Numbered from the stretch's first letter, positions 25,913-34,038 are shown. The stretch is 40,589 nt of DNA from Chloroflexota bacterium (GCA_026707585.1 JAPOWQ010000048.1:1-40589), one strand, 5' to 3'. A program made the numbers and translations. Notes: generated by a model from the sequence alone, not told the origin.

Positions 25913-27702
25913 GACTTTGGTGAGCGGGGGGGCACGCGGAGATGCGCAAACACGCGGCTCATCACCTTCGAAAACGTCGGAGACGCGACATATGCGCCAA
26001 AGAAGGCAGCCTGCGGTCGCTCGACGATTACAAGGGTTAGCACTTGTGGGAGCTCAAGCGGCCCAAAGCCGATATACGAAGCAATTGATGTGTCCTCCAG
26101 AAACCGGCCGCTCGAGGCGATCTCGGACGTCCCGGTCTTGCCTGCAGTTCGGTAGCCGGGCACGCGGGCAAGGTTTTCCAGCACGCCCGCCTCTGCGGCT
26201 TCCATCATCTTGATCAGCGTCTGGGCTGTTTCCCGCGACACGACGCGGCGTATCGGTTGCGAGGCAATCGTTTCTCGGCGTCCGTCGGCATGTGTAACCG
26301 CGCGGGCGACATGCGGTCGCATCATCACGCCGTCGTTCGCGATGGCGCCGACTGCCGTCGCCAGTTGCAGCGGTGTAACGGATATTCCCTGGCCAAACGA
26401 GTTGGAGGCGAGATCCGGCAGAAACCAACCTTGGTCTCCGCGACGTCGGACAATGCCTGGCACTTCGCCCGCCATGTCGACCCCGGTTCTGGTGCCAAAG
26501 CCGAAGCGCGCGATGTATTCGTAGAACGTGTTGGCGCCAATGGTGTCGGCCACAAATATGGTTCCGGTGTTGCTGGAGTGCTGGAGGACGCTGACCATCG
26601 TCTGTGCTGGATACGTGCGTTCGTCCCAGTTCTTGAACTCTTGCCCGAAATAGTCGACAGTCCCGGGGAGGTTGTGCGTCGTCTCAGGTCGTACGGCCCC
26701 AACGTCAAGCCCGGCCGCCATGGTCACCAGCTTGAAGGTGCTGCCGGGCTCGTAGATCAGGCTGCACGCACGATTCGCAAACTCGGGGCCAAACTCGCGA
26801 TAGGTGTGGACGCGGCCTGGGTCATAGGTCGGGCGGTTGGCGAGGCCCAGCACTTCGCCGGTTCGAGGATTGGTAATGAGAATCGTGCCCGCTGTTGCAC
26901 CAAACTGTTCAATCGCCGCCTCGAGCTCCTGCTCGGCGATGTGCTGGATCGTGCGATCGATGGATAGCGACACGTGCGAGCCGTGGCGCGGCGGCTGCAG
27001 CGCATAGCGGCCGATCGGAATGCGGCGGCCAAGCCGGTCAATGTCGGAACTCACCAGTCCGGATTGCCCGCCCAGCACGTCGTTGTACCAGGCTTCAACC
27101 CCGGCCTGACCCACAATGTCACCGGGACGCGCGGTGCCTTCGCCCACGAATCCCAGAACGTGTGCCGCCAGCTCCTGGTTGGGATAGACGCGAACGCGAT
27201 CCGGATCCAGGCGGATGCCCGGCAACTGCTCGTCCTGGATCGCCTCCGCAACCGCCCGCGCGGGCTCATCGACAAGTCCTCGCGCGACTTCCGAGTAGCG
27301 CAGGTTTGGGTTGCCCAGGCGTTCGGCCACAGTAGCGGGATCCAGATTCAGGATGCTGCTCAGACGATCGGCAACCTCGAAGGGATCGGACGATTCATGA
27401 ATCGCCAATGGGTCGGCCACGACCCGCACCGCGCCTCGGCTGATGGCTAAGACATCGTCATCGCGGTCAAGAATGCTTCCGCGCCTCGGCGTGATTTCAC
27501 TCCGTGCGAGCAACGAACTAGCGCCGCGCGCCGACAGTTCGGTGGACTGCTGCACGTGCCAGTCGAACAGGCGCCAACCCAGAACGCCAGCTGCGGCTAC
27601 GGCGCCGCCAAGCATGACCACCAGCCGCCGTGACGGATCGGGTGGCTCACTCGTGTCCGAGGGCGCTTGAGAGCTATTCCGCGAGCCGTGATATTCGCGC
27701 AC
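25909..27702 (-). CDS. ftsI: Class B penicillin-binding protein, FtsI/PBP3-like
   Basis: The 597-residue DD-transpeptidase has a single TM helix (residues about 27-44), a dimerisation/pedestal region (RGSILDRDDDVLA, about 74-86) and a transpeptidase domain with Ser321 in EPGSTFKLVT, the SSN motif at 376-378 and KTG at 522-524. It has no PASTA repeats. It would cross-link septal peptidoglycan on the outer side. The gene overlaps the ftsL-like gene by 29 nt and ftsW by 4 nt. Confidence 0.95.
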   Translation of the reverse strand: MREYHGSRNSSQAPSDTSEPPDPSRRLVVMLGGAVAAAGVLGWRLFDWHVQQSTELSARGASSLLARSEITPRRGSILDRDDDVLAISRGAVRVVADPLAIHESSDPFEVADRLSSILNLDPATVAERLGNPNLRYSEVARGLVDEPARAVAEAIQDEQLPGIRLDPDRVRVYPNQELAAHVLGFVGEGTARPGDIVGQAGVEAWYNDVLGGQSGLVSSDIDRLGRRIPIGRYALQPPRHGSHVSLSIDRTIQHIAEQELEAAIEQFGATAGTILITNPRTGEVLGLANRPTYDPGRVHTYREFGPEFANRACSLIYEPGSTFKLVTMAAGLDVGAVRPETTHNLPGTVDYFGQEFKNWDERTYPAQTMVSVLQHSSNTGTIFVADTIGANTFYEYIARFGFGTRTGVDMAGEVPGIVRRRGDQGWFLPDLASNSFGQGISVTPLQLATAVGAIANDGVMMRPHVARAVTHADGRRETIASQPIRRVVSRETAQTLIKMMEAAEAGVLENLARVPGYRTAGKTGTSEIASSGRFLEDTSIASYIGFGPLELPQVLTLVIVERPQAAFFGAYVASPTFSKVMSRVFAHLRVPPRSPKS

Positions 27703-28138
27703 TGATCTCTCGGGTCACGGATTCCCACCACGGGTACTCAGCAAGCGACTGCGTTGGCGCGGCCCATAACGGCAAATCAAATGAAACGCCAGGGGGAAGC
27801 GGTTGTGCTCGGGCGAACACGGGCCTGCGCGGCTCCCGCATTCCGAGTTCGGTGTACGCAATGCGCTGTACTCGCGAAAGGTCGTTGTGAACAGCCAACT
27901 CCGCAAGAATCTGCTGCCGTTCTAGTTCGACCGTCTCGAGCTGGCGCTCCAGTCGCTGAATCTCACCGCCGAGGCGCACCAGCGTCTGGGTCTGCTGAAC
28001 CCACACCATGGCGAGCACAAACGCCGCGACAATGATCACCAGCACGAGTCGTGAGAGCGGGATGGCAGTCGGCAGCAACCGCCCGACGCGGACAACCCAC
28101 GCCGTGTCGCGCAGGAGGGGTTCCTGCCGAAGGGCCAT
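27674..28138 (-). CDS. FtsL/DivIC-like division protein
   Basis: The 154-residue bitopic protein has a cytosolic ~30-residue start, one TM helix (about 30-48, LVLVIIVAAFVLAMVWV) and a coiled coil (TLVRLGGEIQRLERQLETVE and onward) with the AYTELGM segment typical of septum-initiator proteins. It fills the usual ftsL slot between rsmH and ftsI and would join FtsQ as a scaffold for FtsW/FtsI. Sequence identity to FtsL is always low, so the call rests on topology and position. Its 3' end overlaps ftsI by 29 nt; its start overlaps the rsmH stop by one base. Confidence 0.82.
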   Translation of the reverse strand: MALRQEPLLRDTAWVVRVGRLLPTAIPLSRLVLVIIVAAFVLAMVWVQQTQTLVRLGGEIQRLERQLETVELERQQILAELAVHNDLSRVQRIAYTELGMREPRRPVFARAQPLPPGVSFDLPLWAAPTQSLAEYPWWESVTREISARISRLAE

Positions 28139-29010
28139 CAGTCGCCGTTGGCCTTGGCAAAGACGCGGAGCCGAGCGCTCCGTGCACGCGGGTTTCGCCG
28201 GGACTCGGTTCGGCCAGATCGGATAGGACGTCGCGTCAGAACCTCTCCTGCACCATCGCCTGCCCAGGTGCGAAACGCGCGCTTGACGATCCGGTCCTCC
28301 AGGCTGTGAAAGGCGATCACTGCAAGCCGCCCTCCCGCTCGCAGCGCGAGGCGCGCTCCAGCCAGCCCTTGGTCCAGCACCTCAAGCTCCTCATTCGTTG
28401 CGATACGAAGGGCTTGAAAAGTCCGCGTGGCGGGATGAAGCCGTCGTCGTCCGGGAAACGCTCCCGCCACCACCCGGGCGAGTTGGGTCGTGGATTCGAG
28501 CGGACGGCTTGCAACGATTCGCCGTGCCACCGCGCGCGCCCGGCGTTCCTCGCCATAGTCGCGCAATAGCGCGGCCAACTCGTCTTCGGGAAGGCGGTTC
28601 ACCAGTCGCGCGGCCGGCGCGCCGGCCGTCGCGTCAAACCGCATGTCCAGCGGACCCTTCAGGCGGAATGAAAAACCACGCTCCGCTGTCGTCACCTGAC
28701 GCGACGACATCCCAAGATCCAGGAGGACGCCCGTCGGGCGTTCGGCCCCGAGCATTTGCGGCAGGTCCGCATAGCTGGCATGTATCGGCTGGACCCGAGG
28801 GTCGTCCCGAAAACGCCTGGCCAACTGATGAACGGCGTCGGGATCGAGATCGATAGCCACAACACGCGTGGCCCCGGCGTCTAGCAAGGCTTCTGTGTGA
28901 CCGCCGAGTCCGGCTGTCCCGTCCACAACAAGCCCGTTCAGGCATGGCCGCAGCGCTTCGACCACCGCTTCGGGGAGCACTGGCTCGTGCCGACTGGGCC
29001 CGGCCGTCAT
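28138..29010 (-). CDS. rsmH: 16S rRNA (cytosine1402-N4)-methyltransferase RsmH
   Basis: A 290-residue SAM-dependent methyltransferase (MraW) that modifies C1402 of 16S rRNA. The N-terminus HEPVLPEAVVEAL and SAM loop VDGTAGLGGHTEALL (residues 29-43) are classic; other family blocks are VLLDLGMSSRQV, ERGFSFRLKGPLDMRFD, RTFQALRIATNEEL and IAFHSLEDRIVK. No Shine-Dalgarno is visible near the ATG. Instead a 14-bp hairpin lies just upstream (29022-29057). Confidence 0.96.
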   Translation of the reverse strand: MTAGPSRHEPVLPEAVVEALRPCLNGLVVDGTAGLGGHTEALLDAGATRVVAIDLDPDAVHQLARRFRDDPRVQPIHASYADLPQMLGAERPTGVLLDLGMSSRQVTTAERGFSFRLKGPLDMRFDATAGAPAARLVNRLPEDELAALLRDYGEERRARAVARRIVASRPLESTTQLARVVAGAFPGRRRLHPATRTFQALRIATNEELEVLDQGLAGARLALRAGGRLAVIAFHSLEDRIVKRAFRTWAGDGAGEVLTRRPIRSGRTESRRNPRARSARLRVFAKANGD

Positions 29011-29021
29011 GGGATTCGGTG

Positions 29022-29057
29022 TGTGTGGGGCGCGGGGGAGGCGCCGCGCCCCACACA
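29022..29057. promoter_or_regulatory. Strong intercistronic hairpin between mraZ and rsmH
   Basis: A perfect 14-bp inverted repeat TGTGTGGGGCGCGG (29022-29035) and its complement (29044-29057) with an 8-nt loop fills the 54-bp gap between mraZ and rsmH. There is no T-run after it in the transcribed direction, so it is not a classical terminator. It could set the mraZ:rsmH ratio by RNA stability or translation control. Confidence 0.65.
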
Positions 29058-29064
29058 GAACACC

Positions 29065-29511
29065 CTAAGGAGAGTGCGGTACGCCTCCGCGGGCGCGCCG
29101 CATGATGTCGGACGCATCGGCGACGATGCGCACGTGACGGTTTTGCCAGGCCGCTGCGTCCCATAGTTCAATCACGTCACCCACGCCCATGACGACCACT
29201 TCCTTGGTCAGTCCCGCGTGGTCGCGTAGGTGTATGGGAATCGGAATCCGACCTTGCTTGTCGAACGTGACGTCCTCGGCGGATCCGAAGATCTGTCGTT
29301 TGGTATCGCGGGCGTCGGGGTTCAAGGGATCCAGCGTGCCCAACTCGCGCTCCACGTCGCTCCACAAGGCGGCCGGATAGAACGTCAGGCAGTTCTCGGC
29401 GCTGACGGTCACTGTGCCCCCCTCGGGAATCTGCGAGCGAAGTCGGCTGGGGAACGCAAGACGCGCCTTGGCGTCCAACTGGTGGACAAAAGTCCCCTTG
29501 AAGCTGGCCAT
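29065..29511 (-). CDS. mraZ: Transcriptional regulator MraZ
   Basis: A 148-residue protein with two SpoVT/AbrB-like half-domains (about 5-50 and 80-125): MASFKGTFVHQLDAKARLAFPS and then EDVTFDKQGRIPIPIHLRDHAGL, both carrying the D.KGR.P.P...R core. MraZ represses or tunes its own dcw operon by binding TGGGN repeats; four such repeats are located upstream (29536-29570). First gene of the 17-18-gene convoy. The stop is TAG. Confidence 0.96.
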   Translation of the reverse strand: MASFKGTFVHQLDAKARLAFPSRLRSQIPEGGTVTVSAENCLTFYPAALWSDVERELGTLDPLNPDARDTKRQIFGSAEDVTFDKQGRIPIPIHLRDHAGLTKEVVVMGVGDVIELWDAAAWQNRHVRIVADASDIMRRARGGVPHSP

Positions 29512-29535
29512 GACCCGTATTTCGGCCGAAGCCTA

Positions 29536-29570
29536 CCCCTTTGTTCCCCACAACAACCCACCAATCACCA
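29536..29570 (-). promoter_or_regulatory. MraZ operator: four TGGGN-like boxes with 10-bp period
   Basis: On the minus strand the boxes are TGGTG, TGGGT, TGGGG and AGGGG, each separated by exactly 5 nt, starting about 60 nt and ending about 25 nt before the mraZ ATG. This is the known MraZ-box layout (TGGGN repeats with 5-nt spacers). It lies downstream of the predicted -10 box, in the untranslated leader, where a bound MraZ would block transcription. Confidence 0.75.
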
Positions 29571-29594
29571 CTACAGTGACTGTTTGGCCGTAAA

Positions 29595-29623
29595 AGTGAA
29601 TCACATTCCCCACCGCCTGTCAA
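29595..29623 (-). promoter_or_regulatory. Sigma70-like promoter of the mraZ/dcw convoy
   Basis: A perfect -35 TTGACA (29623-29618), a 17-nt spacer and a degenerate -10 TTCACT (29600-29595), on the minus strand. Transcription would start near 29588, giving a leader of about 75 nt that contains the MraZ boxes. Confidence 0.55.
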
Positions 29624-29689
29624 CAGCAAACCACCGGTCCCCACGAGAATTTTTGGGTCTGGAATTCGATTCTGCGGCGGCGGCGGCGC

Positions 29690-30112
29690 TTAGAACTCGC
29701 TCGGGGTGTCCGGGGAGGTGCGGTCGAGGGCCCAGTTCGCCAGTCGATCAGCGAGCGAGTTTTCGGACCGCGCGACGTGCACGTAGCTGACCGGCACGTC
29801 ATTGGGCGCCGCTGCGTGCACTCGGGCCGCGAGGTTACGCAGGTTGGCGTTCTTGATCTTCCAGGCTCCGGACAGCTGCTGGGCGGCCAACTCGCTGTCG
29901 AGCCGAAACTCGATGGCGCTGGGTCGAAGCTGCTCAACGAGACGCATGCCGGCCAGAACTGCCTGGTATTCCGCCTGGTTGTTCGTCATCACACCCAAAC
30001 GCAACGCGATTCGCCCTGCGATGGCGCCGTAAGCGTCATAGATGACAACGCCTGCCGCGGCTTCGCCTGGGTTACCGCGGCAGGCGCCGTCGCAGTGGAT
30101 CCGGTAGCGCAT
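29690..30112 (-). CDS. Ribonuclease HI family protein
   Basis: A 140-residue RNase H-fold enzyme starting at MRYRIHCDGACRGNPG. The metal-binding acids are visible: Asp in CDGACRG, Glu in TNNQAEYQAV, Asp in FRLDSELAAQQL and Asp in NSLADRLAN. It cleaves the RNA strand of RNA:DNA hybrids. The short form without the basic handle resembles archaeal and actinobacterial single-domain RNase HI. A longer frame upstream of the chosen ATG lacks family similarity. It lies upstream of mraZ on the same strand. Confidence 0.9.
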   Translation of the reverse strand: MRYRIHCDGACRGNPGEAAAGVVIYDAYGAIAGRIALRLGVMTNNQAEYQAVLAGMRLVEQLRPSAIEFRLDSELAAQQLSGAWKIKNANLRNLAARVHAAAPNDVPVSYVHVARSENSLADRLANWALDRTSPDTPSEF

Positions 30113-30239
30113 GCGTGGGTCGATGCCGATCGCGGTGGAGGAGCACAATGCATGGTACGCCGGGGTGCAGGCATGAACGGATTTCCCACTGTCGGACCAA
30201 CCGCCGGAGCCGATCATCGTCACGCCGGGCGAATCGCCG

Positions 30240-30968
30240 GTGGCGGCGATTGATCCGCTTCGCCGTTTCGACGCGGAGCTTGAGGCCGGTTCGCACTGGT
30301 ATCTGGCAGCCCTGCGGGCATGCGGTGAATGGCGACTGGCGGATGAAGTTCACCAGGGGCGTCGTCTCACATATCTCGTGGCGGGCGAGGCGTTGGACCT
30401 AGTGCTGCTGATCGACCGCATCGCCAGTACCCGGCGGGACGCAGTGCCGAGGGTGGAGCGGGATGAGCTTCGGTTCCATGGGCGCCCGCCGGTATTCGTG
30501 CCCGGCGACACGTTCGCCAGTGCGCTGGGAGAGGCCCGATACACGGCGTACCTCAATCACTTCTATGGAGTCGACGTCGAGGAAGCTGTGGTGCACGCGG
30601 TTGAACTGGAGGCAGGGAAGGCCCATCTGCTTGATCGTGGGGCCGTGGACGCGTACTTCATGGTCTACGGCAAAACGCTTCAGGAATTGCTGGCGACCTA
30701 CCGTGCAGCGCGCGGATTGAGGGAGGCTGGTGGAGTGCGCTGGGTTGACTGGAAGGACTTTACGTACTGGTGTTTTCGGTTGCGATTGCGGACGCAGGTT
30801 CCGGCGCGGATCGCAAGCGACACGCGCAAGGGCATTGCCCTGCTCCAGCGGCTGCGCGGCGTTGGGCCCGACGAGTCGCCAGACCCGCGGCGTCCCGGTG
30901 CGGCGCCGCAGGAGATGCCAGAGGCTGCGGCTGACGTACCGATTGTTGACTTGCGCCGACACTTCTAG
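30240..30968 (+). CDS. Conserved hypothetical protein
   Basis: A 242-residue soluble protein with a likely GTG start at 30240 (MAAIDPLRRFDAELEAGSHW). It is rich in charged and aromatic residues and mostly helical in appearance, with no membrane helix. Segments such as VHQGRRLTYLVAGEALDLVLLIDRI, and AVDAYFMVYGKTLQELL with WVDWKDFTYWCFRLRLR, look well conserved, but I cannot assign a domain. It is divergent from RNase HI and convergent with the DHA2 exporter, with a 4-nt overlap of their 3' ends. Real gene by coding character; function unknown. Confidence 0.8.
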   Translation: MAAIDPLRRFDAELEAGSHWYLAALRACGEWRLADEVHQGRRLTYLVAGEALDLVLLIDRIASTRRDAVPRVERDELRFHGRPPVFVPGDTFASALGEARYTAYLNHFYGVDVEEAVVHAVELEAGKAHLLDRGAVDAYFMVYGKTLQELLATYRAARGLREAGGVRWVDWKDFTYWCFRLRLRTQVPARIASDTRKGIALLQRLRGVGPDESPDPRRPGAAPQEMPEAAADVPIVDLRRHF

Positions 30969-32398
30969 CGCTCGGTTCTCGAAGCCAGCAGCGGCGCGAC
31001 AGTTACGACGACTCCCAGGAGCACGACCGCGCCGGCGGCGCCGAAGACGATTCGGAATGCGCTGACCGTGTCGGGGCCGGCGGCGGCGTCCGGTCCGGGA
31101 ACGCCAAGTTGCAACACCACGATCGAGGCCCAGATGGTGCCCCAGAGGGCCTGGCCGGTGGCCTGGGCCATGTTGCGGGCCAGGGCCAGCACGGCGCTGG
31201 CCTGGTTGCGGTGCTCGGCGGCGGCGGCGCCCATGAGCATGCTGGCGTTGCCGCTGTTGAACAGGGCCATGCCGATGCCAATCACAGCCAGGCGGGGAAC
31301 GACGGCCCAGGGCGTGGTGTCGGCCGATAGCGTGGTCAGCAGGGCGAGGCCGACGGCGACGAGGCCGATGCCTAGGGCGCCGACGGTTCGGGGGCTGGTG
31401 CGGTCGGCCAGCATTCCCGCGGGTGTGCCGAGGAGTCCCATGAGGGCCGGGACTGTGACCATGAGAAGGCCGACCTGCTGGACCGGGAGTTCGAGCACGC
31501 GCTGGAGGTAGAACGGCAGTAGGAGGATTTGGGTGGCGGCGCCGGCGAAGGCCAGGTAGCCGGCCAACATCGAGGCGGTGAAGTCCGGCACGCGGAACAT
31601 GGCCGGCTGGATCGTCGGCCAGCGCGTTCGCGTCTGCCACCAGGCGAACGCAAGCAGCAGGGCAATGCCCGTCACGACCAACAGGATGACGATGGGGGAC
31701 GCGATGCCGAGCGTCTGGATGCGGTTCAGGCCCACGACCAGCAGGGTCAGGCCAATCGTTAGCAGGATGGTTCCGCGCAGGTCGAAACGGCCGCCGGTGC
31801 CTTGTGCGCCCTCGGGCAGGATTCGAGCGCCGAGGGAAATTGCCGCCACGCCAATCGGCACGTTGATCAGGAAGATAAACGGCCAGCCCAGGGATCCCAG
31901 AATCAGGCCGCCCACCACGGGCCCGCTGACGAGACCGATGGATACGGCCGAGAGGATGAAGCCGATGGCTTTGCCGCGTTCGCTGGGCGGGAAGGCGGTG
32001 ACGACCAGCGCCGGTCCCAGGGCCTGGGCTATTGAGCCACCAATGCCCTGGATTACCCGGAAAGCAATGAGCGCCCCGACGTTCGGCGCCAGGCCGCAGA
32101 GGAGGGAGCCGATGGTGAAGACCAGGAAACCAAACAGGTACAGCCGCTTGGCGCCCCGCATCTGGGCCAGACGTCCGGCGGGCAGGAGCAGGCTGGTGAT
32201 GGCGATGACGTAGGCCAGGGTGACCCACTGGACGCGGTCGAAGGGTGCGTCTAGCTCGCGGACGAGGGTGGGCAGCGAGACGTTGACGATGCTGGCGTCC
32301 AGCGTGGCCATGAAGACCCCGCTGGCGACGACGGCCATGGTGGCCCAGCGGGTGGCCACCGCCGGCTGTGGGTTGTCGTCGAGGTCCGTGGCGGTCAA
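30965..32398 (-). CDS. DHA2-family MFS drug/metabolite exporter (EmrB/QacA-like)
   Basis: A 477-residue transporter with 14 predicted helices. The DHA2 signs are present: motif D1 in helix 1 (ATLDASIVNVSLPTLVREL), WVTLAYVIAITSLLLPAGRLAQMRGAKRLY in the 2-3 loop (motif A, here GRLAQMRGAKR), GIGGSIAQALGPALV, and the motif C region GPVVGGLILGSLGWPFIFLINVPIG. It would export hydrophobic compounds by proton antiport; the substrate is unknown. It overlaps the upstream 147-residue gene by 4 nt. Confidence 0.92.
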   Translation of the reverse strand: MTATDLDDNPQPAVATRWATMAVVASGVFMATLDASIVNVSLPTLVRELDAPFDRVQWVTLAYVIAITSLLLPAGRLAQMRGAKRLYLFGFLVFTIGSLLCGLAPNVGALIAFRVIQGIGGSIAQALGPALVVTAFPPSERGKAIGFILSAVSIGLVSGPVVGGLILGSLGWPFIFLINVPIGVAAISLGARILPEGAQGTGGRFDLRGTILLTIGLTLLVVGLNRIQTLGIASPIVILLVVTGIALLLAFAWWQTRTRWPTIQPAMFRVPDFTASMLAGYLAFAGAATQILLLPFYLQRVLELPVQQVGLLMVTVPALMGLLGTPAGMLADRTSPRTVGALGIGLVAVGLALLTTLSADTTPWAVVPRLAVIGIGMALFNSGNASMLMGAAAAEHRNQASAVLALARNMAQATGQALWGTIWASIVVLQLGVPGPDAAAGPDTVSAFRIVFGAAGAVVLLGVVVTVAPLLASRTER

Positions 32399-32838
32399 GC
32401 GAGCGAGAGGCCGAACTGGACCAGGGCGGAGGCCAGGCGTTCCATGTCGGCGCCGCCCAATTCGACGCTGAGCGGCAGTTCCACCAGCGATTCGGAGTCG
32501 CCTGGAATGTGGGTTGGGAAGCGGGTCAGATCGTCGCGCAATTGGTCGATCTGCTCGGCGTCGACTCCACGGCGCAGGAGCAGGTCGAGGGCGACCTCGA
32601 TTCGCGCCACGGGGTGGCGGCGGTCGGGGGCGTAGACCCAGGCGACGGTGGTGAGGCGTTCGCCGTGGGGGGCCTGGAGGGCGAAGCCGCGCCGGGCGGG
32701 GCGCAGGGGCATGCCGGCCTGCTGCCAGCGGCCCATCAGGCCTTCCACCAGCGCGAATGTCTCCTGCGGCATGGCGCGCTGGAGGGCGCGAACTTCGGGC
32801 GCGTCGATGTCGTAGGTGCGGAATTCTTCCTCGAACAC
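32395..32838 (-). CDS. Hypothetical protein upstream of the exporter
   Basis: A 147-residue soluble protein (MFEEEFRTYDIDAPEVRALQ...). It is alternately charged and hydrophobic, with no TM helix and no recognised motif. Its stop overlaps the ATG of the DHA2 exporter by 4 nt, so the two are co-translated. It could be an accessory or regulator of the exporter, but no DNA-binding motif is visible. Confidence 0.75.
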   Translation of the reverse strand: MFEEEFRTYDIDAPEVRALQRAMPQETFALVEGLMGRWQQAGMPLRPARRGFALQAPHGERLTTVAWVYAPDRRHPVARIEVALDLLLRRGVDAEQIDQLRDDLTRFPTHIPGDSESLVELPLSVELGGADMERLASALVQFGLSLA

Positions 32839-32978
32839 GCGTGGTCTCCGGTCCCGTCGGTCGGGGTCACTTTATGTTGCGAGGGGTGTACCGGGGCAGC
32901 GAAGTCGGCGGTGGCGGGGATTGGTCGAGGCGCAGGGCGGGTTTCTGGGCGTGGAATTTGGTGGGGGGTGAAGGGGGG

Positions 32979-33036
32979 AGCGGGCGGGCGGGGGGCCGAA
33001 CCCCGAAGGGGTGGGACCTACCCACATGATGCACCC
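32979..33036 (+). repeat. Dispersed GC-rich repeat, copy 1
   Basis: A ~55-60-nt element. Its first 26 nt (32979-33004, GGGCGGGCGGGGGGCCGAAC core) recur perfectly in inverted orientation at 38073-38098. The matched GGGACCTA (33013-33020) and TGATGCACCC (33027-33036) recur as GGGACCTA and TGTTGCACCC at 38046-38069. Internally AACCCCGAAGGGGT can form a small hairpin. It bounds the AT-richer segment on its left. Confidence 0.7.
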
Positions 33037-33244
33037 GAAGTTTGATCAGCCGGTCGTAAGGCCGCTTCCCCGCCGTCCCTGCGGCGCAGACACCGGCGCT
33101 TCCTCCCGTTATGGGCCGGAAGCCGCCAGCAGCCGTGTCAGGCTGTCTGCGCAGGCTGTGAGTCGGTAAGCGGCGGAGGGTAACACAATGTCGCGGCCTT
33201 TGCGCGAGTCTAATTGGGTATCGACGAAACAGCACCATAACAAC
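33037..33244. other. Intergenic GC-rich stretch with short inverted repeats
   Basis: No gene is supported. The stretch contains GCGCAGACA and its complement TGTCTGCGC around 33092 and 33148, and resembles a dispersed GC-rich intergenic repeat rather than coding DNA. The overlapping open frame is Arg/Pro-rich with no ribosome binding site. Confidence 0.4.
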
Positions 33245-33502
33245 TTAACTTTCCTCGTCGTCTGGCTCAGGAAAGTCATACAGCAAAACCGACATTTCGA
33301 TTCCGTGGTCCTTAGCTATATCTGCGAAGTCCTGACTTCGCTCAAACGTCCTTTCAATATCGTCGGGGGTGACAGTGAAGTGATGCTTGCACTTGGGGCA
33401 GATGAGAAAGGGTCTGTCGTAAACGGTCCTACGGGTCTTGACGAAAGCGTGTCCGCACTTCGTACAGGTGATATTGAAAGGGCGATCAGGATTCTTAGAC
33501 AT
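33245..33502 (-). CDS. Small zinc-ribbon protein
   Basis: An 85-residue protein starting MSKNPDRPFNITCTKCGHAF. AGGA lies about 10 nt before this ATG; a longer upstream frame runs through an inverted repeat and is not credible. Two CxxC pairs, CTKC and CPKC, spaced about 22 residues apart, form a zinc ribbon; the acidic C-terminal half ends DFPEPDDEES. Such ribbons occur in transcription factors and accessory proteins of mobile elements. The gene is AT-richer than the core genome. Confidence 0.75.
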   Translation of the reverse strand: MSKNPDRPFNITCTKCGHAFVKTRRTVYDRPFLICPKCKHHFTVTPDDIERTFERSQDFADIAKDHGIEMSVLLYDFPEPDDEES

Positions 33503-33548
33503 TACAACAAATCCTGTGACAAGGACTTGAAATGATAGCAAATGCTTG

Positions 33549-33647
33549 TGCCCACTCTTCCCTAGCTGGCAAGCCCTGGCTCCGTGACGTTCATTGAACG
33601 GGGCGGGCATTTGCATACTACGCTTGCCAGCTAGGGAAGAGTGGGCA
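33549..33647. repeat. 25-bp perfect inverted repeat with 49-nt loop
   Basis: Arm TGCCCACTCTTCCCTAGCTG... (33549-33573) is perfectly complementary to 33623-33647. An additional GCAAATGC (33538-33545) pairs with GCATTTGC (33607-33614) inside the loop in a crossing geometry. The 99-bp unit has the form of a MITE or a very stable hairpin between two minus-strand genes. I see no flanking target duplication. Confidence 0.85.
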
Positions 33648-33675
33648 GACTGAATTACGACCCCGTTACCCTAAT

Positions 33676-34038
33676 TCATGCAGGATATTCTTCATGTCGA
33701 AGTTTCTCTATTAGCTCATCAGCCTTTTCTTTTTCATATACCTGTGAATAAAATTCAAGCGCCAAATCCACAACTTCCTGTACATGCTTGGGCTGGGTTC
33801 CTTGGTATTCCGGCTTTAGCTCTTTAGTCGTCGCAAGCATTATTGGCGTAAAGACTGTTCCTTCGATTACACTAGTTTCTGCAAGTCGAGCTAAATCCAA
33901 AATGAACTTGAGAACGTTGCGAGTGGCTCGTTTGGCAATCCAAGAGTCATTGGTCTCTAACGCTCGCCGGAGCTTTGTTTGTATAAGGCTTTCAACATCA
34001 TCATAACTGTATTGTGCTCTGGCTGTGTCGTTGTTCAT
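33676..34038 (-). CDS. Hypothetical helical protein
   Basis: A 120-residue acidic helical protein (MNNDTARAQYSYDDVESLIQ..., LALEFYSQVYEKEKADELIEKL near the end). No membrane helix or recognised motif. AT-richer codon use than the core genome. AAAGG precedes the ATG by about 9 nt. It resembles small proteins of phages and mobile elements in size and composition, but no homology can be claimed. Confidence 0.7.
   Translation of the reverse strand: MNNDTARAQYSYDDVESLIQTKLRRALETNDSWIAKRATRNVLKFILDLARLAETSVIEGTVFTPIMLATTKELKPEYQGTQPKHVQEVVDLALEFYSQVYEKEKADELIEKLRHEEYPA

Noticed and set aside
30399-32228. Long minus-strand open frame (609 codons) over the DHA2 exporter
   Set aside because: It is a shifted frame of the exporter gene, very rich in Arg/Pro/His/Gly, with no ribosome binding site.
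33549-33647. Rho-independent terminator
   Set aside because: The 49-nt loop and absence of a T-run on either side do not fit a terminator.
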